A model generated the notes under the pieces. That model was given only the letters and a program-made list of their open reading frames with translations. It ran no database searches and was not told where the DNA came from. A stretch of 64,000 bases of DNA, taken from Nitzschia sp. DOCU1 (Eukaryota > Bacillariophyta > Bacillariophyceae > Bacillariales > Bacillariaceae). Of the stretch, positions 31,399 to 42,556 are shown piece by piece (the stretch's first letter is position 1; each line of letters starts with the position of its first letter). Both the position numbers and the translations under genes were made by a program. The stretch spans positions 1,178,001 through 1,242,000 of the forward strand of contig OX595988.1 of the NCBI GenBank assembly GCA_951394045.1, written 5' to 3'.

Positions 31399-33231
31399 TT
31401 AGCCTTCGTTATGACTAAATTCCAAAATATCTTTCAAAGTCTGGGCCTCATAGGGGATACGATACGACAAGCCTTCGGCAGCATCTCCTTCGGAATGATT
31501 GCCGCTGTTTTGCTCCACGACACCATGGTCTTTTAATTCTTGCAAAAAGCGCCTCAACTGCTCATCCGCATGCACAATACAATTGCGTTGACACTGACGC
31601 AACAAGGTCTTGTAATCGACCCACGAGGAACGTGACGTCTCTGGATTCTTCTTGGAGGCTCCTCGCGTCGCAGCCGCCAATTGATTGGCTTGTAAACCGG
31701 CCAATTGTTGCAATGCCTCTGTATGGCGTGGCGCCAGGGAAGACAGGACGGTAAAAATGGCCTTGTGTTCTGTATGAGGAACACCTCCGGCATCACGACC
31801 ATGGCGAGAAAAGGCTTTGGCAGTAGACTTTTCGTCCGAAAAGGAGCCTCTCGTCACTTCGTCTACATGAGGTCGGTGCGTGTCTGCAGCTTTCCAGATC
31901 CATTGAAATTGTGAATTCGTGCTCGAGTCCCACAATAGAGCTGGGCTGTTGACATGATCAACACTGGCTACCAATCGAACTGCATTCAAGCCTTTCAGCG
32001 TAGCGCTGTTGGAAACGAGCGCCGCCAATGCTTCTTGCGCAGTTGCATTTCGGAGTCCCACACCATCTATATTGTGCAAAACGAGATAATAGGCGGGGCC
32101 ACACTGGGACTCCACACGACGCGCCAAGGCTCTCGAGATTACGACAGCCTTTTGTATTAGATCCCCATCACTGCCGCTGTTGCTACCAGGATAGCTGTGT
32201 GCCCCAAACGGCCGCAAAAAGAGGTCGCGTCCCACGTGATCATGGAAGGAATGATAATTCAGTTTTTCTCCCCCCATCCAACTCTTGACAATGATATCCA
32301 GAATACCATCTATCGTCACATCCTTGTGGAAACCGTCAATTACTAGGAGTGATTCGCCTTGTGCTTCCAGCTCCTCCGCAAATTGATTTAACAAGGTTCT
32401 CTTTGAGCCCACACCATAGACTAGCAAAGAGTGATTCATAATGGTGTGAAATTTCCACTCGTCAAACGACGAGGCGAGCAACGCTTCTTGCTGATTCACT
32501 GCAGATGATGATTCTGACGAAACGTGTTGTGCATATTCCTGAATGGTGGGAAATCGAATGTTTGCAAACTCGGGATCGTCTCGTGCGGATCCGCGCTTTT
32601 GTGCTTTGTTCTTGCTTTGGCCTTTGGACTTTTTGTGCATAAAGAGTTCCGCACCTGCATCATGGTTGTTTCGTCGTTTGTTGGTGGAATTGTTCAGGGG
32701 TGCCAGCGCACTACTGACGATTCTGTTATTGGATGGTGGTGGCAGTTGCTTTAATTGAAAGCCTTCAATTTCACAACGAAAACGCCGAAAGATCATTTCA
32801 TCTCGAATGCCTCTCCACCACTTTTGCTCTTCTTGCTCCTCAACTGACGACAATTTCTCGATTAGTGGACACGGAGGAAACTCTTGAAAGGGGCTTGTGA
32901 GTTGTGGAATCGCAAATCGATCCATATGAGCGTACAAGTCGGCTCCTGTATAGCATTGGCTGCGGCAGTGCGCTGGGGCAGAATCGGGTAAATTATAAGT
33001 CGTCCCATTGTGTTTGAACCCCAGCGATTGCAAGATGAGCCACCACGAATTTCCCACTAGACTATCACCACGAAATCGATATTCCAGTTGAAGCGCCGAC
33101 ATGGCATCTCGTTCGGCAGCATTGGCTCTGGCAAACCAGTCGTCCATGCTGATTTCTAAAGCACTGGAGGCCAATTTTTTCGGGGCAGCACTGTCATCAC
33201 CGTCACTACGTGAAATGCTTGATCTCGCCAT
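31399..33231 (-). CDS. ORC2: Origin recognition complex subunit 2
   Basis: A single exon of 610 residues. ORC2 is part of the six-subunit complex that marks replication origins in the nucleus. The conserved centre has LLVYGVGSKRTLLNQF (the altered P-loop region of ORC2), VIDGFHKDVTIDGILDII, YYLVLHNIDGVGLR, and VRLVASVDHVNSPALLWD, all in the expected order. The C-terminal winged-helix part includes HTEALQQLAGLQ. The first 250 residues are variable and basic in places (NKRRNNHD, KSKGQSKNKAQKRG), which fits a nuclear, intrinsically disordered arm. ORC2 is known not to be an active ATPase, which fits the absence of a canonical GxxGxGKT. The 3' end lies only 35 bp from that of the GT23-like gene. 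Confidence 0.9.
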   Translation of the reverse strand: MARSSISRSDGDDSAAPKKLASSALEISMDDWFARANAAERDAMSALQLEYRFRGDSLVGNSWWLILQSLGFKHNGTTYNLPDSAPAHCRSQCYTGADLYAHMDRFAIPQLTSPFQEFPPCPLIEKLSSVEEQEEQKWWRGIRDEMIFRRFRCEIEGFQLKQLPPPSNNRIVSSALAPLNNSTNKRRNNHDAGAELFMHKKSKGQSKNKAQKRGSARDDPEFANIRFPTIQEYAQHVSSESSSAVNQQEALLASSFDEWKFHTIMNHSLLVYGVGSKRTLLNQFAEELEAQGESLLVIDGFHKDVTIDGILDIIVKSWMGGEKLNYHSFHDHVGRDLFLRPFGAHSYPGSNSGSDGDLIQKAVVISRALARRVESQCGPAYYLVLHNIDGVGLRNATAQEALAALVSNSATLKGLNAVRLVASVDHVNSPALLWDSSTNSQFQWIWKAADTHRPHVDEVTRGSFSDEKSTAKAFSRHGRDAGGVPHTEHKAIFTVLSSLAPRHTEALQQLAGLQANQLAAATRGASKKNPETSRSSWVDYKTLLRQCQRNCIVHADEQLRRFLQELKDHGVVEQNSGNHSEGDAAEGLSYRIPYEAQTLKDILEFSHNEG

Positions 33232-33830
33232 TGAACTTTACACTTAAGCGGGGTTATGAAAAGAGGCCGAGATGATGATTCAGAGGAGAGATAGTTCAAA
33301 TGCAGAGGTTATTTCGCATGATGACGATAAGGAAATGTCATTGCCGCCGAGACGAAAGATCGGTAGCCAAAATGCCTTATGGATTGACGCATTCGACTGA
33401 AATGAGATTTTCGAGGAAATGTTGGTCTGATCAGTCGATCCGAGGATGCCATGCTCGCGCGAATGTACCTAAATACTTATGTGACTCGCTATCATCAGCG
33501 AAGAATTCCGATAACGCGTTAATCGCAGATTCTTAGTACTTAGAAAAGATAGGGGTACTTGCGACACGCCGGCGTGATTTTCATCTAAGTATTTCAATCA
33601 GACGCACGGCGGGCCATCCAACAACAAGAACAAAACCATCCACCAACCTTCCTGTCGATGGTTTCCCTGCCGTCCAAGAACAACACAACACATCTTTCAT
33701 CTTGCAAGGGCCAGGTTTCCAAGGAGCAGCGCCTAAGGAACTTGAGAGACATAATCAAAAGTGGTCACATACGAGTGAAGATCCCTTCTATTTTAACTGC
33801 TCTTGAAACATCGAACCGAGGAAACCAAAC
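33232..33830. other. Intergenic region between divergent ORC2 and membrane-protein genes
   Basis: About 600 bp with the two promoters. A small frame at 33300-33536 has a basic, low-complexity product and no support. No RNA gene was recognised. Confidence 0.4.
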
Positions 33831-34740
33831 ATGATGAGACAATCCGCTCTAATACTTGCCATGTCCATGGTGGGCATGACCGGTGCATTGGACATTGAAT
33901 TTGACAGTATCCACTGCGATGCAGATCTTCCAGCATATGTTGAACAAGATGGAATTGTCATGAAGTGCAATGGAAATTCACGATGCACATTTGGAGAACA
34001 AGCAACTATTTCTGGAGAAAGTAAGTAGAAGCAGTGCGTTCACGCTTTGACCAGGAAGTTCGTATGACTCTTTTCTTGAAGGGATACTAATGCAATGCCT
34101 CTATATTCTTGAAGTTATTTACAATGGTCTTCAAGACTACAACTTGCAGAACACTTCTGCTTATGTATCGGGAAATTTGAAGTTGATGACAATGGAGTAC
34201 GATTTGTTTCAATTTCTGCCATTCAACTTTTGTGGAGACTGGATCATGAATGCGGCCTACAACTATCAGACTTGTCCTTCCGATGGCACCTATCATTTTG
34301 AACTTCCTTATAGTTTACCAGAAAGTGAAGGGATTTCCGCGTGGTTCGCTACTGGATGGGAAGGTGTGTCATACATAAAGATTTACAAAGGGGCAAAAAC
34401 CCAAAGCGCACTGTTGGCGAAATGCAAACTTCATTTCAAAACCTACGTCACAGATAATGGTGCGGAAAACTGGTATGCACTTCCATCGGCGGCACAGACG
34501 ACGGTTGTTTTGTTCAGTGTCCTTGGATTCTTGTTCATGATTGTGATGTGCTTGGCGTGCAGACGCCAAGAAAGGAAGGCCAAGCACCCCGTTGAGGATG
34601 ACTATGACTTCAAAGCAATGAATGATGATACCGAAGCAGGAGACGAGGAATCATCATCTCCTGAAGAGTCTATCCCCGAAGAAGAGGCCCGCAAGGAAAA
34701 AGCCCGCAAGATGGCATTGCAAATGAACTACAAGAACTAG
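33831..34740 (+). CDS. Unknown secreted type I membrane protein with acidic cytosolic tail
   Basis: Two exons: 33831-34020 and 34115-34740, 271 residues. The 94-bp intron has GTAAGT at its start, a TACTAAT branch-like site at 34084-34090, and joins SGE to IIYNG. Residues 1-19 are a signal peptide (MMRQSALILAMSMVGMTGA). The lumenal part (about 20-190) has six or more spaced cysteines and many aromatic residues (YNYQTCPSDGTYHFELPY, WFATGWEGVSYIKIYKG). One membrane span follows (VVLFSVLGFLFMIVMCLAC), then a charged tail with DDYDF and a run of Glu/Asp and Lys. The cysteine pattern suggests a small disulphide-bonded domain, but no family is recognised. The tail could carry a sorting signal. Confidence 0.7.
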
Positions 34741-34872
34741 TTCTGTAGACAAAAGTACCAAGGCAGGAGCACACAACCCTCTTGCTCAAGACCGACGCTG
34801 CAACAATAAATGAAACGACTTTCAAGTTGGCATCTTCAGTCATTTTTACCATCATTACATTGTGAATAGGTG

Positions 34873-35850
34873 CTATTGCCGCCTGGCGATTTGTGAAAAT
34901 ATGAAGTAGTCAGCCATTGTATGTGTAAGAATAGGATACAGTAGCCCACCACCGATGTCTTGGAGAAAACCCATAATCCAACCGTAGACAAATGTCAAAC
35001 CAACCCCAGTCCATCCGCTAGGAACTCCGTAGAAATGTGCCAATCCGAAAGTTGTGGCTTGCCATAGATTCGACGGATCAAACACCCGACTGTTGGTGGG
35101 GCCATGATTTCCCCAGAGAGCCGAAAATTCCCAGCGATTGAAACCTCGGCTGCTGACTTCTTCACATATTGCATTCGTAAGAGACCACGCCACGAGCACT
35201 GCATGTTCTCGAGTCGACAGCCGACGGTTTATTGTGCCCTTGACCATACGATGAACTCCTTCGTGCGCCCCCCTCGAGTTCTTCAAGCAAGTCGACCAGA
35301 TCCAGAGAACGACGTTGACTCCCATTGAAAGAATGACGACACATAACGGTAGCCACCAATTCGGCCACAACGGACCAATGCTGCAATATTCTGTCCAAGA
35401 AGAAAAATCACGGAAATGCGGACTCACAAGCCGAAAAAATAGAGTTCCAACGCAGGCGTCCCAAAGCTTTCCGACTCCAGGGCCAAGAGGTCCGCCATCT
35501 TCCACAATTTCAACAAGATCCATCAAACTCTTTGGCGGTGATAAGAACGATTTGCTTTGTCGTTCACTTTTGACGTGGCTTGAGATGAGTTTCACCCATT
35601 GCCGCCTTGTCCAAGAACTTGCAAAACGACGGAAGGTCAGAAGCAACGAGAAAGATAAAGAAGCGATCCATTCATTCCTGTATTCTCCGTCAAGACCATA
35701 CTTTGAGGATAGAGTGCCTGTAATTATCAAACTCCCCGACGCCGACCAAAAGTAAAATGATCTGTGTGATTTGTACCACAAGGGAGCAACATCCAAAGCC
35801 ACCAGACACGCACATTGGATCCATGTTCGAAGGGCACCGACTCCTGCCAT
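34873..35850 (-). CDS. CPBP-family intramembrane metalloprotease (CAAX-protease type)
   Basis: A single exon of 325 residues. The three metal and catalytic motifs of the ABI/CPBP family are present: EEVSSRG (Glu230, Glu231, Arg235), FGLAHFYG (His272) and HTMADY (His310, Asp314). About six hydrophobic segments are visible, four of them in the C-terminal 150 residues, where the active site sits within the membrane. RCE1, the eukaryotic CAAX protease, has the same motifs; CPBP proteins of plastids also do. No clear plastid signal is visible at the start (MAGVGALRTWIQ), so an endoplasmic-reticulum site is as likely. Substrates are unknown. Confidence 0.75.
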   Translation of the reverse strand: MAGVGALRTWIQCACLVALDVAPLWYKSHRSFYFWSASGSLIITGTLSSKYGLDGEYRNEWIASLSFSLLLTFRRFASSWTRRQWVKLISSHVKSERQSKSFLSPPKSLMDLVEIVEDGGPLGPGVGKLWDACVGTLFFRLVSPHFRDFSSWTEYCSIGPLWPNWWLPLCVVILSMGVNVVLWIWSTCLKNSRGAHEGVHRMVKGTINRRLSTREHAVLVAWSLTNAICEEVSSRGFNRWEFSALWGNHGPTNSRVFDPSNLWQATTFGLAHFYGVPSGWTGVGLTFVYGWIMGFLQDIGGGLLYPILTHTMADYFIFSQIARRQ

Positions 35851-36274
35851 TTGTTATCCCTATTGTAGCAGCAAAAAGCGAAAATATCTGTAGCAGAGGT
35901 AGAGGGTAGACTACAGTAGTCGTTCCGTAGCAACACAAATGATGACAGCGAGAGATGTCATGGCTCTACTCTAGCATGATGATGGCACCATCTCATTGTT
36001 ATCGGGAAAAAGATCTCAGTGCGCTGTTGTGCGATCTTCGACAAGTCGGACTGAAACGCTTTGCAGGATAACGTCAGCGGCCTGGCATGCGCGCTCGGAG
36101 GGAGAATTTTGGTTTGTGCCCCCAACGAGCTCCAGAAAGTTCCGTGGCAAATCCTCACAATTCAACATAGCGCCACCCAGAACCTTGACAGCACAGTGAT
36201 AGGAACCCTTTCCTGTTAGTCTTGCGTTTGTTGCGGGAGTCTACCCTAAATTCAATCCAAGCCGAACTGGAATC
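35851..36274. other. Intergenic region between divergent CPBP and FAD oxidoreductase genes
   Basis: About 420 bp that should contain both promoters. No gene, RNA or repeat was recognised. Confidence 0.4.
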
Positions 36275-38049
36275 ATGAGGTTTCTGTACGTGATTTTGGG
36301 CGTTTGGCTGTCGAGCAGTGTTGATGGTTTTAGTGTTGCCCCGAGTGCCGTCGGGTCCAGTGGTTTGCAGTCGCAGGCCAGGTTTAGCCGCCTAGTGGAA
36401 AGCAGGCTCCACTTGAAGATACCTTTCTTTGCAAGAGATAAGGAAGAATCGAAATCTTCGGATGGACCAACGATCACTTCTACGGGACCGTCGGATGGAG
36501 CGACGGGTAGCAAGAACGTGCCTTTGACTGCGACCACCAACGAGGCGGCGGTTATTGTTATAGGAGGAGGAGTGAGTGGTTTGACAGCGGCAATCAAGGC
36601 CGCCGAGGGACTCAAGAAGAAATATCCAGAGGGGAAAATACTCGTGCTCGAAGCGAATTCGGAGCTGGGCGGACGAGTAGTTTCGGACACGACAGAGGAC
36701 GGGTTTGTTCTCGACAAGGGTTTTGCCGTTTTCATCGAAGAATATCCAGAAGCCAAAAAAATTCTCGACTACGATGCGCTGAAACTCAAACCATTCCTGC
36801 CTGGTGCTCTGGTCAAACTGAAATCGCGCAACAAACTAGCCCGAGTGGCGGATCCACTTCGAGTTCCCGCGGATACACTGAATGCATTGCTCGCTCCCGT
36901 GGGATCCCTTGTCGACAAAATCAATGTCCTACCGTTGATTCTGAATGTGCGCACAAAGTCAATCGACGAACTGTTTGAAGAACGAGAAACAGATACGGAG
37001 ACTGCTCTCATCGAGCGATGGGGATTCTCCGATGATTTCATCGAGAAATTCTACAAGCCGTTTCTGGAAGGAATCTATCTTGCCCCTCTTTCCAAGCAGT
37101 CGTCCCGCATGTTTTCTTTCGTATTCAAAATGTTCTCGGAGGGTTCTGCCACTCTACCGGCAGGTGGTATGGGTGCTGTTAGCAAACAGCTCGTCGACAA
37201 AGCGGAAAAGTTGGGTGTCGAATTCGTGACTTGTACTCCGGTTAGTCGCATCAGTTCCAAGAAGGACGGCTCGTTTACGATAGACTGTGCCAAGTCCAAG
37301 CAAAAGTTCACGACATCATCGCTGATAATTGCTACGGACGGCCAAGTTGCACAGAAGCTGCTTTCAAACGTTCCCGGCTTTGAAAATCTTGTGGAGCTCC
37401 CGGAACAGCCGCAACAGTCAGTTGGTTGTCTGTACTACTCATTTAAGGGTCCCGCACCTGTGGAAGAACCTATCCTGATTCTCAATGGCAGCGGAGATAG
37501 CGCAGGCGCCAAAGATAGCCCAGTCAACAACGTTTGCTTCCCTTCGGTTGTCAATGAAGGTTATGCACCAGATGGATACTCTCTGTGCAGCGTGACCATC
37601 CTGGGTGATGCCATGAAAATGTTCGAAGGCAAACCAGAAGAGCTAGATAGCGCCGTGCGGCGACAACTCGGTACTTGGTTCCGCGAGGTTCGCAGTGACA
37701 TTCTCAATGAGTGGGAGCTAAAAAAGATTTACTTTGTAAGTATTTCTCGCTGGTTATTGAACGACGAGTTCAAACTTTTCAGATCTCTAAATGTACTTCG
37801 TTTCCTCTCCAGATTCCGAACGCCCAGCCATCCCAATACAAGGGTCCTTTCCCGGCTAGCGTCAACGGTGGACGCCCTCCCAACACCTATCGAGGCAAAG
37901 ACCTTCCAGATGGGCTTTTCGTCTGTGGAGACCACATGGCCACCGCCACCTTGAATGGCGCTCTAGAGTCGGGAGCGGCTGCAGGGCAAGCAGCCGCAAC
38001 CGCAGCTGCAAAGGCGCAATCAAAAGCTACAGCAGCCGCCGCAGCTTAA
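36275..38049 (+). CDS. Plastid-targeted FAD oxidoreductase of the phytoene-desaturase/amine-oxidase group
   Basis: Two exons: 36275-37735 and 37813-38049, 565 residues; the 77-bp intron joins KKIYF to IPNAQPSQ. Residues 1-18 are a signal peptide, cut before Phe (VDG/FSVAPS), the diatom plastid pattern. The dinucleotide fold is VIVIGGGVSGLTAA (about 90-104), followed by LEANSELGGRV and the FAD-contact region DKGFAVF. The C-terminal FAD motif is GLFVCGDHMATATLNGALESG. The last 25 residues are an Ala-rich tail. Such enzymes desaturate or isomerise carotenoids or oxidise amines; cyanobacteria and plants have uncharacterised relatives of similar length. A place in carotenoid or other plastid isoprenoid metabolism is inference. 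Confidence 0.8.
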
Positions 38050-38093
38050 TTCGTAGGCTAAATAAACACATTTGACTAGCATGGTCACATCAC

Positions 38094-39503
38094 TTAAGAA
38101 TCATGTTTTGCAAGCAGGGATTTGCAAGAAACGAAATTTTTCGTTTGGTTTCCAACGACAAGACCCACCAAATCCCGCATAAATCCGATGAAATGAATCT
38201 GAAATTCGTCCTTGAGAGACTCGGAGGGCGGCATGATCGGCACAACGTTCGCTTCAAGGAGGTAGAGTCGCTTGTCTTCCGTCACCATGATATCCAGTCC
38301 TGCCACCACAAATTTCGTTACATGGGAGTTTGAATCTTCCCGCGCGCTAACGGCGACGCGACGAGAGAGATCTTGAATCAAATGCTTGGCGAAGATCTTG
38401 GCGATAAATCCTTCCAGTTGATCCTGCAAATCCTTCAGTTCTGGTGTTTGATGGAGGAGCTCTGTTTCCTTTACGCCATTAGTAACATGCGCCGCTTTGT
38501 CGCGAGTGTTGTTGCCTTCATCATCGGGCACCGGCTCACGGGCAATGCGCACTTCGTGGCGTTTGTACAAATATGTATCCATCAATTCGTCGATGTCCCA
38601 TTGCTCAACACCCACTACATAACTTCGGATATGGAACTTTTTTCGGTTTCGAATCAAGAGGCACGGGCGAACCTCAGCTTGCAACACTGAAGTAATAATC
38701 AAAAGTGACGCCCGTTAAATGACATGTTCTGCTTCCATCGCAATCATAGATTTGCACAAGCACCACTACTTACCCCAGCTAGGAATGCGACCTTTGGAGG
38801 CAATCAGATCATCAAGGAAGTTTGGTTTCGCCATGGCTTCCTTCTTGTGTTCGTCGATAATGGCGTGGACTTCGTCAGCATTTCGAACAAAGAAAATACC
38901 ATCACCACGAGATCCCATGGGCTCTTTCAGGACTGCAAACGTCTCTGCGCCTTCATTTCCTAGAAGGGTGGGCATGTCCTTTCCTACGATATTGTTACAT
39001 TCTTCCTTTGTCACATCCCAATTAACCAATCGAGAAGGGGGAGAGAGTTCCAAATGTTCACATCGACAACGCTGTAACGTACGCACGAGTTCATCTTTGT
39101 CCTCCAGACCGTCAAAGGCTTCCGAGTTACCGTGAGCAGCGCGAAGAACACGCCCTTCACTATTCTTTACCTCCACCCGAAGTGGGCAGGAAGATGCAGG
39201 TTTCTTTTTACGACGACGAGCAGAAGGGGTTGGGGGAGGTGACTCTGCTACGTCCACTAATGCGGCAGTGGGCAACTCAGCAGGGCTGTCAACTATTGAC
39301 AATTTTTGTTCCTCAAGAGCCTCCTCCAGAAGCCATCGCCAGGTTTCTGACACGGTACATATGATATCGTTTGAGGGTACCAATACGTCCTTTGGCGGAG
39401 ATGACGGCGGCGGTGGGGCAGGAGGCTGCTCTTCACTAACTGACGTTTTCACATCGTCATCGACCAGCTTGGCTTTGCTTCCAATTCTGCGAAAGAATCC
39501 CAT
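38094..39503 (-). CDS. TTL-like ATP-grasp protein
   Basis: Two exons: 39503-38774 and 38686-38094, 440 residues; the 87-bp intron joins IPSW to VLQAEVRP. From about residue 180 the chain resembles the tubulin-tyrosine ligase branch of ATP-grasp enzymes: FAVLKEPMGSRGDGIFFV (ATP-binding Lys and glycine loop), CLLIRNRKKFHIRSYVV, and the metal-binding end LDIMVTEDKRLYLLEANVVP with Asp, Glu and Asn. The N-terminal 120 residues are Pro-, Glu- and Ser-rich and probably disordered. TTL relatives ligate Tyr, Glu or Gly to tubulin or other proteins. The protein is shorter than most TTLL enzymes, and the substrate cannot be told. Confidence 0.72.
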
Positions 39504-40216
39504 GGTTCACTGTTCTTTATAAATAAGAGGGGTGTTAAGTGGGGCTGAATTGCCTGGCCTTGGAAGACACAAACCTGCCGACCGCCGTGCCAAACTGGTG
39601 AAGATGATGGGGGTGCCGTTACACACGATCAACCTCTCAATTCGGTTTTGTCGGTGATACCTTCTCCACCCTCCAATCAATCGATTTCTCCTCTTTCCGC
39701 TCTCCCTGGCTGCCGTTCTTTAGCGGGGAGTTTTCTCGTATCGCCACACTCCCTGACTCACAAAACGTCTGACGACCAAGACCACAAATAACGAAATTCC
39801 CTGCCCGTCGTCAGGAAAGTTCGCTTCCCGGCTGACTTCGCCTTTCGACACGAGAGAAGGTCAAAAGAGGGATCCTCCAAATAAATAACAAACTTCCCTC
39901 TCCCTAAAACTCCAGTTTTATTCCTATTAGTCATCTTAGCTATGAAAATCTTCCCGCGGTTCTCTCTTTCCTTTCCACCGTCGCCAATGCTCGTGAAGCT
40001 ACGACGTGTCCCCACGACCGACCTGCTCCCAAGAAAGCCCGACCATGTCCTTTCGTCAAAACTAGAAAATTCCGTATCTTACAAGAAAAGATTAACTATT
40101 ATGCACGCCCACGTATCGCTACCGGCAGTGTAGTTATCCAAGAGGAGGAAAACGCTCCCCCAGAAATGGTCTTGCGATGATGGAACTTCTGTTTGACCAA
40201 TGTCTCTAGCTATAAC
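39504..40216. other. Intergenic region, no gene recognised
   Basis: About 710 bp between the TTL-like promoter and the 3' end of the acyl-ACP desaturase. Frames at 39758-40015 (-) and 39942-40133 (+) overlap and show no domain. No RNA gene was found. Confidence 0.4.
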
Positions 40217-41564
40217 TTACACAGATCGTCCATGGATCCAGCTGAAGGTCTTCGATGGCTCCTCCTCGTTCACCTTCTTCTTCTTGTTCATCGACCTCTC
40301 CGCGAGTTTGCGGTAGCGCTCGGGTAGCTTGCAAAGGTACTCTCGCTCCTTTTCGGCTTCGGGGCCAAGACCCTCGAGCTTTTCAAGATCCCATCGCTCA
40401 ACTAGGTGGCGGATAATATCCGCATAGTCCAAGGCAGTGTAAACACCAAGTCTCTGAGCTACCTCAGAGAAATCATTGTACAGATTTGGGTTCACACCGT
40501 CAGTCATGAGCTCCGCAGGCATGGAAATCTGTGCTCGCATCATATCTCCAAAGACCATGATGAGACCGTCAGCATCGCGCTTGAGGATTTCCTCACAGAA
40601 AGTCTGGTAGGCCTTCTCGTGACGGCCCTCGTCACCAGCAATCTGGGCGCAGATCTTTCGAAGGCTCTTATCCCCATATTTCCCTGCCAGACGACCTACA
40701 TTCGAGTGGGAAATCTTTGTCGCCCGTTCTTGGAAAGAAGTGTAAACGAAACCTCGGTAGGGATCCTTTTGCGCATCGGGGTTGAATCCGTTAGTAATCA
40801 AGTGCTGGATGGTGACTTCGATGGCGCGCATGTCGCAACGTCCACCGAGGTACAGGTATTTGTTCAACAGATCGCCGTGACGATTCTCTTCCGAAGTCCA
40901 TCCACGGCTCCATCGTGCCCAAGCTGTGTCGGTGTCGCCGGTGGGGTCATCGCACCCTTCGAAGGTGTTCAACAAGGTTTGGTACGTCGGAAGAGCTTCT
41001 TCCGTGACCATGTCACCAACCAAAACTACCATAATATCATCAGGGACTCCCTCAGCCATCTTGCGAAGCTCCTTGACTTCGTCTTCCCATCCTTCCTTAG
41101 AAAGGTCGGGAAGGAAGTCTTGCGGCTGCCAGGCGTTCGTGCCGGTCTCGAGAAGCTTAAGGGGGGGGGGGGGGCGAGAGATTCGGTCAGATCCTAGTAA
41201 TCAATGAAACAAGTTACACATAAAACAACAGGCGTGACCGCGCTGGATGAACTTCCTCTTCTGTACTTACAATTTCGTCGACCATGGTGCCGGCAATTGG
41301 CGCAATGTCCTCAACGACCTCAACGTGCTTAGGATAGAGAAATTTGGTTGCCTTGAGCCTTTCATGGATGCTTTGGTCGTTGAAGGAAACGCCACAGATA
41401 TCTTCATATTCCTTCTTCGTGATGGTTGATGGGTCAACCGCCACGTTCAAAGCAGATCCAACGCGGCTGAAGGCAGGATTCGACTGAAATGCGTACGACG
41501 CAGCAACGAAGCAAGACACAAGGGCCGCTCGGAGACGGAAAAGCTCATGGTTCGACATCATCAT
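40217..41564 (-). CDS. Plastid stearoyl-ACP delta-9 desaturase
   Basis: Two exons: 41564-41271 and 41155-40217, 410 residues. The 115-bp intron ends with a run of 14 C then TTAAG, and joins VDEI to LLETGTNAW. The start is the first of three ATGs at 41564; the GTG at 41648 is rejected. Residues about 1-24 form a signal peptide ending ASYA before Phe (FQSNP), the diatom plastid motif. The soluble di-iron desaturase ligands are present: EENRH (187-191) and DEGRHE (273-278). The enzyme introduces the delta-9 double bond into stearoyl-ACP in the stroma, with ferredoxin, the first step of unsaturated fatty acid synthesis. Length fits the family (about 390-400). Confidence 0.93.
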
Positions 41565-42045
41565 CAACAATACGAAAGTCCAAAGTCTAGTTGCCTGGTC
41601 GGGTGATGTTTGAGACAGTCGGTGGGCCTCTTGATCTGCAGATCTCACAAACTAACCGATCCTACCGTGTCGTATGCTTTCTTGGGAAGTGGCCACAGTG
41701 TCAAAAAAGTGGCGTCACCGGATTCTTTCAGTCCTCCTACGTCAATTTACGTACAATCGGGTACCTTCAACGACTATGTAAATCACTATCATCCCCTCGC
41801 GACAACCTGGCTCGTCGAGTTCGGGTCCGACGACTTTTCCACGTCAGAACATAAAATATTCATGTCCGAGAAAATAAATGCACAAGCCTCCACGAGGAAG
41901 CAACATGTTGACTTTCGGACCAATTAGAATCAAGGAGACGACATTCTGATGTCGTCGACGTTTTTTGGAAACGTTAAACGGCTTATATAATTATGGTCTC
42001 ACAGACGAACTCTGAAACTTAATTATTTAACGGAACCGAACAAAA
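41565..42045. other. Intergenic region upstream of the acyl-ACP desaturase
   Basis: About 480 bp. A TATA-like word (TTATATAATTATG) lies at 41983-41995, about 50 bp before the small frame at 42046. The two small frames at 41591-41927 have no support. Confidence 0.4.
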
Positions 42046-42231
42046 ATGAGCCAATCAATCGCGCGACAACCTTGGGTATTTGCTTCCAAAGATCTCCCAC
42101 CATCATTGTCGATCGTGGCTTTGATGCTTGGATGTGCATCACTGACCTACGTCGCCTCTAAAAAGTACGTGGACGGGGTACGTGAATCTGGTACTAAAAC
42201 TACGTACCGTCTGGACGCCGCTCGATTTTGA
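42046..42231 (+). CDS. Possible small single-span membrane protein
   Basis: A 61-residue frame from an ATG preceded by ACAAAA. One hydrophobic span is visible (SLSIVALMLGCASLTYVAS), followed by a basic segment (KKYVDG), so an inside-positive single-pass protein such as a small organelle subunit is possible. A TATA-like word precedes it. The frame is short, no family is recognised, and it could be the first exon of something longer or chance. Confidence 0.32.
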   Translation: MSQSIARQPWVFASKDLPPSLSIVALMLGCASLTYVASKKYVDGVRESGTKTTYRLDAARF

Positions 42232-42556
42232 TGACACCTCTTGCGTGCGGCCTTTGGTGTCACACGAGAAGCAGTGTGACGTACTCGCCGCAAAGAAGGC
42301 AATTCCGGTCCCCTTTGGGGGTGGAGTCAAAAACAGGGAGATTGAAAAATGATGCCGAGCCGGACAAACAAACTTTTGCTTCTCCGCCCCCAGCCGTCGC
42401 TGTTCCACCTTGGCTTGGTATTTTGTGTGTCAGAGTATCCAACGCAACTTGCTTCAGAAAGCATATTGTACCTGGCTACCGGGGCGGAGTTTTCTCTCCT
42501 AGCGTTGGATTTGACAAAGATCATGAAACGATAAAAGTTAGAGTGAACTTGGCGGA
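42232..42556. other. Spacer before the PPR-SMR gene
   Basis: About 325 bp with the promoter and 5' region of the PPR-SMR gene. No other feature was recognised. Confidence 0.4.

Noticed and set aside
40406..41197. 263-residue plus-strand frame opposite the acyl-ACP desaturase
   Set aside because: The desaturase has all catalytic residues on the minus strand; this frame is an antisense shadow.
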